DNA of 64,000 nt. It comes from Skermania piniformis. Its GTDB lineage: Bacteria > Actinomycetota > Actinomycetes > Mycobacteriales > Mycobacteriaceae. This document shows, in pieces, positions 28,602 to 37,192 of this stretch (its first letter is position 1; every line of letters starts with the position of its first letter). The notes below the pieces were generated by a model, which ran no database searches, was not told where the DNA came from, and worked only from the letters and a program-made list of their open reading frames with translations. Where the stretch lies: NCBI RefSeq assembly GCF_019285775.1, contig NZ_CP079105.1, forward strand, positions 2,294,001 to 2,358,000, read 5' to 3'. The position numbers were made by a program, and so were the translations under genes.

Positions 28602-29398
28602 TGCCCCGATTCGCCCCGCAACCCGACCGCCGCCCGGCACTGATCGCCGGCGCCTCCTCCGGGATCGGCGCGGCCACTGCCGAACTGCTCGCCGAACTCG
28701 GTTACCCGGTCGCCCTCGGCGCCCGCCGGGTCGAACAATGCGCCGCACTGGCCGAGAAGATCGTCGCCGATGGTGGCGAGGCCGTCGCGCACCGGCTGGA
28801 CGTGACCGACACCGACTCGGTGAACGCGTTCGTCACCGCCGCCGAGGCCGACCTGGGCCCGACCGAGATCGTCGTCTCCGGTGCCGGCGACGTCGTCTTC
28901 TCGCTGGTGCACGAGATGACCCCGGAGGACTACGCCCGCCAGGTCGACGTGCACCTGCTCGGCGTGCACCGGCTGCTGTATCGGGTGTTGCCCGGCATGC
29001 TGGAGCGGCAACGCGGCGACTTCGTGATGATCAGCTCGGACACCGCGCCCACGCCCCGACCGCGGATGGGCGCCTACCCGGCGGCGAAGGCGGCGGTCGA
29101 GGTGCTGGCCCGCCAACTCTGGATGGAACTCGAGGGCACCGGGGTGCGCGCGTCGCTGGTCCGGCCCGGCCCGACCAAGACCGCGATGGGCACCGACGCC
29201 CCGTCCGAGGTGATCGAACCGCTGATCAACGACTGGGTGACCTGGGGGTTTGCCCGGCATTCGGAGATGCTGAAACCGGTCAATCTGGCGTCCGCGGTCG
29301 CGGCGGTGGTGTCCGCCCCCCGCGGTGCACACATCCAACTCACCGAGGTGCAGCCGGAAGCCCGGGTGCGCTCGGCCGATCCCGGGAGCCCGGCGTGA
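28601..29398 (+). CDS. Short-chain dehydrogenase/reductase (Rv0765c-like)
   Basis: 265 residues, starting on the last base of the cyp123 stop. It shows the cofactor motif AGASSGIGAATAEL, the catalytic Ser in MISSDTAPTPRP and YPAAK (Tyr-x-x-x-Lys with Y at about 155). The Arg in GARRVEQ after strand 2 suggests NADP. In M. tuberculosis an SDR lies at the same place between CYP51 and CYP123. It may oxidise the alcohol made by the P450. Coupled to the ferredoxin by a GTGA overlap. Confidence 0.9.
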   Translation: MPRFAPQPDRRPALIAGASSGIGAATAELLAELGYPVALGARRVEQCAALAEKIVADGGEAVAHRLDVTDTDSVNAFVTAAEADLGPTEIVVSGAGDVVFSLVHEMTPEDYARQVDVHLLGVHRLLYRVLPGMLERQRGDFVMISSDTAPTPRPRMGAYPAAKAAVEVLARQLWMELEGTGVRASLVRPGPTKTAMGTDAPSEVIEPLINDWVTWGFARHSEMLKPVNLASAVAAVVSAPRGAHIQLTEVQPEARVRSADPGSPA

Positions 29399-29589
29399 GG
29401 ATCGTCGTCGACCGCGACCTGTGCCAGGGCCACGGGGAATGCCAGGCCGAGGCGCCGCACGTGTTCACCCTGCCCAAACACGGCACCGTCGAGGTCCTCG
29501 ACGAACACCCCGGCGACGCCGAACGCGCCGCCGTGCACGAGGCCGTGCGGTACTGCCCGACCGGCGCCATCTCCGTCACCGACGACTGA
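29395..29589 (+). CDS. [3Fe-4S]-type ferredoxin
   Basis: 64 residues from GTG in the GTGA overlap. The cluster motif is DLCQGHGECQAEAPHVF with the distal YCPTGAI. The second cysteine of the usual Cys-x2-Cys-x2-Cys is His, as in ferredoxins that serve actinobacterial P450s (Rv0763c for CYP51). It should pass electrons from a reductase, not in this window, to CYP123 and probably CYP51/CYP125. Intact. Confidence 0.95.
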   Translation: MRIVVDRDLCQGHGECQAEAPHVFTLPKHGTVEVLDEHPGDAERAAVHEAVRYCPTGAISVTDD

Positions 29590-29599
29590 CAGGACAATC

Positions 29600-30160
29600 A
29601 TGTCTGACTCCCCCCGTTTCGACCGTGCCGAGCTCGACGAGATGGTCCAGCGCTGGCTGAAGGCCAACCAGGATTGCGAGGCCGCCGGCGACTGGCGTCC
29701 GCTCGCCGACTTCTATACCTCCGACGCCACCTACGGCTGGAATTACGGCCCCACCCAGGAATTCATGGCCGTCGGCCGGGACGAGATCCGCGACATCGCC
29801 GTCGGATTGGAAATGGACGGGCTGGACGGCTGGACCTACCCGTACCAGGACTGGGTGATCGACGACCGCACCGGCAACCTGATCGGGCTCTGGAAGCAGA
29901 TCAGCGACCGCACCCGGGCGGACGGCAGCCACTACTCCCCCGGCGGCATCGGCGGCAGCTGGTTCCGCTACGGCGGCAACTTCCAGTGGTCCTGGCAGCG
30001 CGACTTCTTCGACTTCGGCAACGTCAGCGCGCTGTTCCTGGAGATGATCACCGACAACACGTTGTCCGACGGCATGCACAAGCGGATCGCCCGGGCCACC
30101 TCCGGTGAGCCGATGCCGGGCTGGTATCCGATCGGCCAGGCGCCGGTGCCGTTGTGGTAG
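29600..30160 (+). CDS. SnoaL/NTF2-like fold protein
   Basis: 186 residues. The N-terminal helix MVQRWLKANQDCEAAGDWRPLADFYTSDATYG is the start of the NTF2-like cone fold (quoted here only as a feature of residues 14-45), followed by strands with GRDEIRDIAVGLEM and several Trp-rich stretches (WNYG, WSWQRDFFDFG). Members bind or isomerise hydrophobic substrates. It sits 10 bases after the ferredoxin and overlaps the next gene by seven bases, so it belongs to the cyp123 operon. This gene is not in the M. tuberculosis locus as I remember it. Confidence 0.82.
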   Translation: MSDSPRFDRAELDEMVQRWLKANQDCEAAGDWRPLADFYTSDATYGWNYGPTQEFMAVGRDEIRDIAVGLEMDGLDGWTYPYQDWVIDDRTGNLIGLWKQISDRTRADGSHYSPGGIGGSWFRYGGNFQWSWQRDFFDFGNVSALFLEMITDNTLSDGMHKRIARATSGEPMPGWYPIGQAPVPLW

Positions 30161-31401
30161 CCGGCGCGTTCGCTCACCTCACCCGCGAGCAACTGGCGAT
30201 CCTGGTGCCCGAGCTGCTGCTCACCGGGCACCTGATCGACCGGTCCGGGATGGCGCACACGATCGGCGCGTTCGGCCGGGACGGCATGGCCGAGGTGGCG
30301 ATCACCGAATGGCAGGTCGCCAGCCCGGTCTACACCCGCCGGATGCGCGACGCGCTGCGCATCACCGGCGACGGAGTGGAGACGATCTTCAAGGGTCTCC
30401 AGCTCGACATCGGCGCCCCGCCACAGTTCATGGACTTCCGGTTCCGGGTGGACGACCACGACCACGGCGAGTTCTGGCTCGACCATTGCGGCGCGCTGGC
30501 GGACGTAGAGCCGATGGGCGAGGACTACGTCCGGTCGATGTGCCACGACATCGAGGACCCGACCTTCGACGCGACCGCCTTGGCCACCAATCCGTACGCC
30601 CAGGTGCGCCCGATCCACCGGCCGCCGCGGGTGCCGGCGGACCGACGTCCGGTGTGCGCCTGGACGGTGATCATCGACCCGGCGCACGTGCCGCCGACCG
30701 AACCGTCGGGCGCCGCGCGGATCGCCGGCTCGGCCGCGGCCCAGGTCGTGCTGGACCCGGTCGATCCGGCCGACCCCGGACAGTCCGATTACGCCGGGCC
30801 GCTGTTGTCCGACTTGCGGTTTCCCGATTTTTCCCGGTCCGCGCTGGCCCGGATGGCCGACGAAGTGTGTTTACAACACCACCTGCTCACGCTGGGCTTC
30901 CGGTTCGCGCTGACCGAACGCGCCGATCCGGCCACGACCGTCGATATCCTGCGCAAGCAGTTCACCGGGATCGCCGGTCTGACCACCGAGCGGCTGGCCC
31001 ACGCGCTGCAGCGAATCGATCCGGGGCCGACCGACCCGGCCCGACTGCTTGCCCTGCACCCGGCATGGAACCCGTTGCAGTACACCGGGGTCCGCATCGA
31101 GTCGGACGCCGACGGGGTGCTGCTGCGGATCCCGCGGGACAGCCCGGCGGTCCGCGACGGCGCCTGGCCGTCCGTGCTCGACGCGACCCATCTGGAGCCG
31201 ATCCAGGCGATGGCCCGGGGGCTCGATCCGCGATATCGCGCAGAGACGCTCGACGATTCTGCCGACGCGCTCACCATCGGGCTGCGGCTGGGCGAGCAGC
31301 CCTACCCGGAGTCCGGCGAGGTGGCGATCACCCGGTTCAGCACCGGCGCCGAGTTCCAGTTCACCGACCGCGGCATTCCGCTGCCGCTGACGGTGGTTTG
31401 A
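30154..31401 (+). CDS. Conserved hypothetical protein, 415 residues
   Basis: I do not recognise the family. From GTG at 30154 the N-terminus has a helical EQLAILVPELLLTGHLIDR and GMAEVAITEWQV, then an acidic region (VDDHDHGEFWLDHCGALAD) with His and Asp residues that could bind metal. Next come a Pro-rich break near 165-175 and a C-terminal half with a long DPGPTDPARLLALHP segment. No signal peptide or membrane helix. Its start overlaps the SnoaL-like gene, so it is the last gene of the cyp123 operon. A role in processing the P450 product is inference only. Confidence 0.75.
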   Translation: MVAGAFAHLTREQLAILVPELLLTGHLIDRSGMAHTIGAFGRDGMAEVAITEWQVASPVYTRRMRDALRITGDGVETIFKGLQLDIGAPPQFMDFRFRVDDHDHGEFWLDHCGALADVEPMGEDYVRSMCHDIEDPTFDATALATNPYAQVRPIHRPPRVPADRRPVCAWTVIIDPAHVPPTEPSGAARIAGSAAAQVVLDPVDPADPGQSDYAGPLLSDLRFPDFSRSALARMADEVCLQHHLLTLGFRFALTERADPATTVDILRKQFTGIAGLTTERLAHALQRIDPGPTDPARLLALHPAWNPLQYTGVRIESDADGVLLRIPRDSPAVRDGAWPSVLDATHLEPIQAMARGLDPRYRAETLDDSADALTIGLRLGEQPYPESGEVAITRFSTGAEFQFTDRGIPLPLTVV

Positions 31402-31413
31402 CTCGCCGGTCGG

Positions 31414-33762
31414 TCAGCCGGCAGCAGCCTTGCACACCGTCACCGGAACATGCTTGCTCAACGGCTGATCGCTCTGCTCGGAATAGTCGCCCACCGCGCA
31501 GAGCGCGTTGAGTTCCGGCATGTAGCCCGCGACGCTGCCCGTGGGGATGTCGTAGGCGACCGCCCGATAGCCGTAGACCGAGCGGGTGGACCCGTCGCGG
31601 GCGTGGCTGGTGATATCGATCAGCTCGAACTCGCCGAGGCCGAGCTCGGTCATATCGGCCCGGCTCATGAACAACAGGGTGCGCAGGTTCTTCACCCCGC
31701 GGTAGCGGTCGTTGTCGGAATAGATCGTGGTATTCCACTGGTCGTGCGACCGCATCGTCTGCAACATCAACTGTCCCGGCACCGGCAAAACATCGGGCAG
31801 CTCCGCAGTGTGGAACTCGGCTTTACCGGTGGAGGTCAGGAAGATCCGCTCCCGCGCCGGCTGCGCGATCCGGAACCCGAGATGTTCGCGCACCCGTCGG
31901 TTGAAGTCCTCGAAACCGGGCAACACCTGCGCCATCGTGTCACGGATCCGGTCGTAGTCGTCGACGTAGGATGCCCACGGCGTTTTCGACTCGGGCAAGG
32001 TCGCCTGCGCCATGCCGGCCAGAATTGCGCACTCGGAACGTAATTCGGGCGCGGCCGGCGGCCGGTTGCCGAAGGACAGATGCACCTCGCTCATCGCGTC
32101 CTCGACGGTGATGCCCTGCGGGCCGGCGGCCTGGACGTCGCGTTCGGTGCGACCGAGGCACGGCAGGATCAGCGCGCGCCGACCATGCACCAGATGACTG
32201 CGGTTCAGCTTGGTACTCACCTGTACGGTCAGCTCGGTATTGCGTAGCGCGGCAAACGTATACGTGGTGTCCGGCGCAGCGAGCACGAAGTTGCCACCGA
32301 GCGAGACGAATACCCGCACCCGTCCCTCGCGCATCGCCGGGATGACGTGCACCGTGTCCAGCCCGTACGCGCGGGGCGACTTGATATCGCACACCTGGTC
32401 CAGCCGGGTCAGGAAGTCTTCGGTCGGGCGATGGTTGATCCCGCAGGTCCGGTTGCCCTGGACGTTGCTGTGGCCGCGCACCGGCGACGGACCGGCCCCT
32501 TCCCGGCCGATGTTGCCGCGCAGCAGCAGCAGGTTGACGATCTCGCGGATGGCGTCGACCGCGTGTTCCTGCTGAGTGACCCCCAGGCACCAGGCGATCA
32601 CCGTCCGGTCGGCAGCTATGTAGTCCTGCGCCATCGCCCGCATCGTCGCTTCGTCCACCCCGGACTGGTGGACCAGCTCGGCCCAGTCGGCGGCGGTCAC
32701 CAGGTCGCGGTACTGCACGAAGTCTGCGGTGTAGGCGCGCAGGAACTCCTGATCGAGCACGTCGGGGTCGGTCTCGGCTGCTTCGAGTACCGCCTTGGCC
32801 ACGCCGCGGACCAGCGCCATATCACCACCGATCCGGGGCTGCACCGACATCGTGCCGGTCGGCGTGGCCCGGAAGGTGGCCATCGCGAGGAACTCGTGCG
32901 GGATGATCGTGCGCCGCGCGCCCGCCTCGATCAGCGGATTGACGTGGACCACCTTGGCCCCGCGGCGGTAGGCCTCGGCCAGCGAGGTCAGCATCCGCGG
33001 CGCGTTCGACGCGGCGTTGACGCCCATCACCCAGATCAGGTCGGCGGCGTCCCAGTCGTCGATCGAGCAGGTGCCCTTACCGGTGCCGATCGCCGCCTGC
33101 AAGGCCCGACCGGACGCCTCGTGACACATGTTGGAGCAGTCGGGCAGGTTGTTCGTGCCGAACTCGCGCACCCACAGCTGATAGAGGAACGTGGCCTCGT
33201 TGCTGAGCCGGCCGGAGGTGTAGAAGGCGGCCTCGTCCGGGCTGTCCAGGCCCCGCAGTGTCGAGCCGACCAGCTCGAACGCAGCGTCCCAGGAGATCGG
33301 CACGTAGCGGTCGGTGGCCGGGTCGTAGCTCATCGGCTCGGTCAGCCGGCCCTGATCCTCCAGGGCGAAATCGGTCCAGGAGTTCAGCTCGGTCACCGTG
33401 TGCCGGGCGAAGAATTCCCGCTCCACCCGCTTGGGGGTCATCTCCCAGGTGGTGTGCTTGATCCCGTTCTCGCACAGGTCCAGATGCAGACCGTGCCGGT
33501 CGTCCGGCCAAGCGCACCCGGGACAGTCGAACCCGCTGTTCTCGTGGTTCATCTTCAGCATCTCGCGCGGTCCGCGGATCGGCTCGCGCGTCTTCAGCAG
33601 CACTCGGCCGACCGAACGCGCCGCGCCCCACCCCGCGCTGGGTGCGTGGTCGTCGCGCTGCGACGGGCGGCGATCGTCGGCGGGCCCGCGGCTGCGAGCC
33701 GGCCGTCCGGGCGCGCCCTGACTCTGGTCGTCTCCGGGGACGGGACCGATTTCCGATGTCAT
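31414..33762 (-). CDS. Molybdopterin oxidoreductase of the FdhF/YdeP type
   Basis: 782 residues from ATG at 33762. The first 45 residues are charged and disordered-looking; then GFDCPGCAWPDD, characteristic of YdeP/FdhA-like enzymes, and the Mo-bis-MGD domains with TSGRLSNEATFLYQL, DCSNMCHEASGRAL, GVNAASNAPRM, GREGAGPSPVRGHSNVQG and the C-terminal dinucleotide-binding SRADMTELG. The N-terminal Cys pattern does not make a normal 4Fe-4S site. It could be a formate-dehydrogenase-like or acid-resistance oxidoreductase (Rv2900c is similar). It is divergent from the tetR gene with an operator between them. Confidence 0.92.
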   Translation of the reverse strand: MTSEIGPVPGDDQSQGAPGRPARSRGPADDRRPSQRDDHAPSAGWGAARSVGRVLLKTREPIRGPREMLKMNHENSGFDCPGCAWPDDRHGLHLDLCENGIKHTTWEMTPKRVEREFFARHTVTELNSWTDFALEDQGRLTEPMSYDPATDRYVPISWDAAFELVGSTLRGLDSPDEAAFYTSGRLSNEATFLYQLWVREFGTNNLPDCSNMCHEASGRALQAAIGTGKGTCSIDDWDAADLIWVMGVNAASNAPRMLTSLAEAYRRGAKVVHVNPLIEAGARRTIIPHEFLAMATFRATPTGTMSVQPRIGGDMALVRGVAKAVLEAAETDPDVLDQEFLRAYTADFVQYRDLVTAADWAELVHQSGVDEATMRAMAQDYIAADRTVIAWCLGVTQQEHAVDAIREIVNLLLLRGNIGREGAGPSPVRGHSNVQGNRTCGINHRPTEDFLTRLDQVCDIKSPRAYGLDTVHVIPAMREGRVRVFVSLGGNFVLAAPDTTYTFAALRNTELTVQVSTKLNRSHLVHGRRALILPCLGRTERDVQAAGPQGITVEDAMSEVHLSFGNRPPAAPELRSECAILAGMAQATLPESKTPWASYVDDYDRIRDTMAQVLPGFEDFNRRVREHLGFRIAQPARERIFLTSTGKAEFHTAELPDVLPVPGQLMLQTMRSHDQWNTTIYSDNDRYRGVKNLRTLLFMSRADMTELGLGEFELIDITSHARDGSTRSVYGYRAVAYDIPTGSVAGYMPELNALCAVGDYSEQSDQPLSKHVPVTVCKAAAG

Positions 33763-33888
33763 GCTTGCGACTCGCTTTCGGTTCTGCGCGAAGACCGGCC
33801 CGATCGGACGATCGCCATATCCAGGATTCCCGACCGGCCGATCCAGGTCAACCTGACGAACGCGGCCGTGACCGGCGCATACGGTAGC

Positions 33889-33906
33889 ATCTAGACACAT
33901 GTCCGA
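33889..33906. promoter_or_regulatory. Operator (site D) overlapping the tetR start codon
   Basis: ATCTAGACACATGTCCGA shares AGACACATGTCC with sites B and C. The ATG inside it is the proposed start codon of tetR. Binding here would block tetR and perhaps the divergent fdhF-like gene (start 33762). Autoregulation is inferred. Confidence 0.6.
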
Positions 33907-34489
33907 ACTGTCGTCCACCGGCGTCGAGGCCACCCGCCGACGCCTGACCGAGAAGCAGGCCGACACCGTCGATCGCCTGACCGCCGCCGCGGTGGCTGTG
34001 GTATCCCGGGAAGGATACTCGGGCACCACCATTCGGCTCGTCGCCGCCGCCGCCGGAGTGGGTACGGCCACCGCCTACACCTACTTTTCGTCCAAGGAGC
34101 ATCTGATCTCCGAGGTCTACTGGCGACGACTGGTCGCCAGCCCCACGCCGGACCTCACCGATGCCGACCGAGCGACCCGAGTGGTCGCCGTGTTGCGCCA
34201 GATCTCGATGCTGGTCGCGCACGATCCGGCGCTGGCCCAGGCGGTCAGCAGCTCGCTGCTCGGCGACGATCCGGATGTCAAGCATCTGCGCGTTCGGATC
34301 GGCCGGGAGATCCGGCACCGACTGGCCGACGCGCTCGGCGCGCCCGACCCGGACAGCCTGGCGATGCTGGAGCTGATCTACGCCGGCGCGATGCTGCAGG
34401 GCGGGATGGGCTTGCTGTCCTACGCGCAGGTCGGCGATCTGCTGGAGGTCAGCGCGCGCCGATTGCTTGCCGCAGACACACGCCCGTAG
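33899..34489 (+). CDS. TetR/AcrR-family regulator (Rv0767c-like)
   Basis: 196 residues. The DNA-binding domain (about 20-70) has RLTAAAVAVVSREGYSGTT, IRLVAAAAGVGTATAYTYF and SSKEHLISEVYWRR. The C-terminal ligand domain is helical (LAMLELIYAGAMLQGG). No ribosome site precedes the ATG, and the start lies inside an operator-like sequence, so the message may be leaderless. It stands just before cyp51 in the same direction, as Rv0767c accompanies the mycobacterial CYP51 genes. It is the leading candidate to control the five TGTC-NN-GACA promoters of this window. Confidence 0.88.
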   Translation: MSELSSTGVEATRRRLTEKQADTVDRLTAAAVAVVSREGYSGTTIRLVAAAAGVGTATAYTYFSSKEHLISEVYWRRLVASPTPDLTDADRATRVVAVLRQISMLVAHDPALAQAVSSSLLGDDPDVKHLRVRIGREIRHRLADALGAPDPDSLAMLELIYAGAMLQGGMGLLSYAQVGDLLEVSARRLLAADTRP

Positions 34490-34493
34490 TACC

Positions 34494-34526
34494 GTCCAGA
34501 CACATGTCCAACAATTTGTCCGGACA
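34494..34526. promoter_or_regulatory. Double operator (site C) upstream of cyp51
   Basis: GTCCAGACACATGTCCA (34494-34510) matches site B over 17 bases, and six bases later the perfect palindrome TGTCCGGACA (34517-34526) follows. The pair ends 16 bases before the cyp51 ATG at 34543. An in-frame ATG at 34504 lies within the first site and is less likely to be used because GGAAGGA precedes the later ATG. Confidence 0.72.
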
Positions 34527-34542
34527 GCCGGAAGGACCGACG

Positions 34543-35895
34543 ATGACCCTGGCCGAGCCGCAGCAAGTGTCGAGGCCCAGCGGCGAGCACGGGCACCTGG
34601 ACGAGTTCCGTACCGATCCGATCGGTCTGATGCGCCGGGTCCGTGCCGAGTGCGGTGACGTCGGCAGCTTCGAGTTGGCCGGCCGGGACGTGATCATGCT
34701 GTCCGGCGCCGAGGCCAACGAGTTCTTCTTCCGCGCGGCGGATCAGGACCTCGACCAGGCCGCCGCGTACCCGTTCATGAAACCGATCTTCGGTGAAGGG
34801 GTCGTCTTCGACGCACCCCCCGAGCGGCGCCGGGAGATGCTGCACAACCAGGCACTGCGCGCCGACTTCATGCGTAAGCACGCCGCCACCATCGCCGCCG
34901 AAGTGGACCGGATGCTCGCCGGATGGGGCGACGAGGGCGAGATCGACCTGCTGGAGTTCTTCGCCGAGCTGACCATCTACACCTCGTCGGCATGCCTGAT
35001 CGGGGTCAAGTTCCGCAATCAACTCGACGGCCGATTCGCGCACCTCTACCACGAACTCGAGCAGGGCACCGACGCACTGGCCTACGTGGACCCGTACGCG
35101 CCGATCGAGAGCTTCCGCCGCCGCGACGAAGCACGGGTCGAACTGGTCGAGCTGGTCCAGACGATCATGGATCAGCGCGCCACCGCTCCCCCGGCCGGCA
35201 AGGGCGACCGGGACATGCTGGACGTGCTGATCTCCATTCCGGACGAGCACGGCAACCCGCGGTTCTCGGCCAGCGAGATAACCGGCATGTTCATCTCGAT
35301 GATGTTCGCCGGCCACCACACCACCTCCGGAACTGCGGCGTGGACGATCATCGAGCTGCTGCGTCACCCCGAGACCCTGGCCGGGGTGGTCACCGAATTG
35401 GACCAGCTGTACTCCGACGGCGCCGAAGTCAGCCACCACGCGCTCCGCCAGATCCCGAACCTGGAAGCAGTGCTGAAGGAGACGCTGCGGCTGCACCCAC
35501 CGCTGATCATCCTGATGCGGATCGCGCAGGACGACTTCGAGGTCTGCGGGTACCGCATCGCCAACGGCGACATGGTGGCCGCCACGCCGGCCGTGTCGAA
35601 CCGGATCGCCGAGGACTTCCCCGACCCGGACACCTTCGACCCCGGTCGCTATATCGATCCTCGCCAGGAGGACCTGGTCAACCGCTGGACCTGGATTCCG
35701 TTCGGTGCCGGGCGGCATCGCTGCGTCGGCGCCCCGTTCGCGCTGATGCAGCTGAAGGCGATCTTCTCGATCCTGCTCCGGGACTGGGAGTTCGAGCTGG
35801 CCCAGCCTTCCGACAGCTACCGCAACGACCACTCCAAGATGGTCGTACAGCTGGCCCAGCCCTGCCGGGTGCGGTACCGCCGGCGGCAACGGTGA
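34543..35895 (+). CDS. cyp51: Sterol 14-alpha-demethylase, CYP51 family
   Basis: 450 residues from ATG at 34543 (GGAAGGA seven bases upstream). It closely follows M. tuberculosis CYP51: EHGHLDEFRTDPIGLMRRV, ANEFFFRAADQDLDQA, the B'-helix YPFMKPIFGEGVVFD, the I-helix MFAGHHTTSGTA with the CYP51-specific His-Thr, ExxR in KETLRLHPPLIILMR and heme loop FGAGRHRCVGAPF with Cys394. The family removes the 14-alpha methyl of sterols, although bacteria of this group do not make sterols. It is translationally coupled to cyp125 by a GTGA overlap, and the likely redox partner is the ferredoxin at 29.4 kb. Confidence 0.97.
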   Translation: MTLAEPQQVSRPSGEHGHLDEFRTDPIGLMRRVRAECGDVGSFELAGRDVIMLSGAEANEFFFRAADQDLDQAAAYPFMKPIFGEGVVFDAPPERRREMLHNQALRADFMRKHAATIAAEVDRMLAGWGDEGEIDLLEFFAELTIYTSSACLIGVKFRNQLDGRFAHLYHELEQGTDALAYVDPYAPIESFRRRDEARVELVELVQTIMDQRATAPPAGKGDRDMLDVLISIPDEHGNPRFSASEITGMFISMMFAGHHTTSGTAAWTIIELLRHPETLAGVVTELDQLYSDGAEVSHHALRQIPNLEAVLKETLRLHPPLIILMRIAQDDFEVCGYRIANGDMVAATPAVSNRIAEDFPDPDTFDPGRYIDPRQEDLVNRWTWIPFGAGRHRCVGAPFALMQLKAIFSILLRDWEFELAQPSDSYRNDHSKMVVQLAQPCRVRYRRRQR

Positions 35896-37160
35896 GCCCG
35901 GTGGAGCCCGAAATCGTTGCTTCCCAGGCTATCCCGGATGGATTCGACTTCATCGAACCCAGTCTCTGGGAAACCCGGGTACCCACCGCCGAATTCGCCC
36001 AGCTCCGGCGTACCACGCCCGTCTGGTGGAACGCGCAGACCGATGCGCGGTCCGGCGGGTTCGACGACGGCGGCTTCTGGGTGGTCAGCCGGCACGCGGA
36101 CGTCAAGGAGGTCTCGCGCCGATCGGACCTGTTCTCCTCCGAGCGCAACGGTTCGATCATCCGACTGCCCGGCGCGATCACCAAGGACCAGATCGAGGTC
36201 ACCCGGACCCTGCTACTGAACATGGATGCGCCGCGGCACACCAAGATTCGTCGGATCGTGTCCAAAGGGTTCACCCCACGCGCGGTGCAGGGCCTACGGG
36301 ATGCGTTGGCCGAGCGGGCCGCCGCGATCGTGCACGCCGCCGAACGCGAGGGCGGTGGCGATTTCGTCGAACAAGTCGCCTGCGAGCTGCCGCTGCAAGC
36401 GATCGCCGAGCTGCTCGGCGTACCCCAGGAAGACCGGCACAAGCTGTTCGACTGGTCGAACCAGATGCTCAACTACGACGATCCGGAATACGGCGATCCG
36501 ACGTCCACCTCGTCGGCCACCCAGGCATCGGTCGACCTGCTCGGCTACGCCTGGAACCTCGCCGAACAGCGTCGGACCGATCCCGCCGGCGACATCGTCA
36601 GCACGTTGGTCCACGCCGAGATCGACGGCGAGGCACTCGGCTCGGACGAGTTCGGCTTCTTCGTGATCCTGCTCGCCGTGGCCGGCAACGAGACCACCCG
36701 CAACGCGATCACCCACGGCATGAAAGCGTTCGTCGACCGGCCCGGGCAGTGGGAGCTCTACCGAGCCGAACGTCCCCGCACCGCAGCCGACGAGATCGTT
36801 CGCTGGGCCACCCCGGTCACCGTCTTCCAGCGGACGGCGGTCGCCGACACCGAACTCGCCGGGCAACCGATCCGGGCCGGGCAACGGGTCGGGCTGTTCT
36901 ACGGCTCGGCGAACTTCGACGAGGAGGCGTTCGAGCATCCGTTCGACTTCGACGTCCAGCGCGATCCGAATCCACATCTGGGCTTCGGGGGTACCGGCGC
37001 GCACTACTGCGTCGGCGCAAACCTGGCACGGCTGGAACTGGAACTGATCTTCGACGCGATTGCCGAGACAATGCCCAACCTGAGTCAGGTAGCCGAGCCG
37101 CAACGGCTACGCTCCAGCTGGATCAACGGCATCAAACACTGGCGGGTCCGGTACCGCTAG
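35892..37160 (+). CDS. cyp125: Steroid C26/C27-hydroxylase-like cytochrome P450, CYP125 family
   Basis: 422 residues from GTG in the GTGA overlap with cyp51; a second GTG three codons on is possible. It follows CYP125 throughout: PVWWNAQTD, FDDGGFWVVSRHADVKE, LLNMDAPRHTKIRRIVSKGF, ELPLQAIAELLGVPQEDR, I-helix AVAGNETTRNAITHGM, ExxR in ADEIVRWATPVTVFQRTA and FGGTGAHYCVGANLARLE with Cys373. CYP125 starts cholesterol side-chain breakdown. Here it is coupled to cyp51 rather than placed in the cholesterol cluster, so it may be a paralogue with a different substrate. Confidence 0.93.
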   Translation: MSPVEPEIVASQAIPDGFDFIEPSLWETRVPTAEFAQLRRTTPVWWNAQTDARSGGFDDGGFWVVSRHADVKEVSRRSDLFSSERNGSIIRLPGAITKDQIEVTRTLLLNMDAPRHTKIRRIVSKGFTPRAVQGLRDALAERAAAIVHAAEREGGGDFVEQVACELPLQAIAELLGVPQEDRHKLFDWSNQMLNYDDPEYGDPTSTSSATQASVDLLGYAWNLAEQRRTDPAGDIVSTLVHAEIDGEALGSDEFGFFVILLAVAGNETTRNAITHGMKAFVDRPGQWELYRAERPRTAADEIVRWATPVTVFQRTAVADTELAGQPIRAGQRVGLFYGSANFDEEAFEHPFDFDVQRDPNPHLGFGGTGAHYCVGANLARLELELIFDAIAETMPNLSQVAEPQRLRSSWINGIKHWRVRYR

Positions 37161-37192
37161 ACAGCTGGCACCGTGAGACGAGGGGAAGCTTC

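Noticed and set aside
32347-33894. 515-residue open frame on the plus strand
   Set aside because: Antisense of the FdhF/YdeP-like gene with shadow-type composition and no recognised motif.
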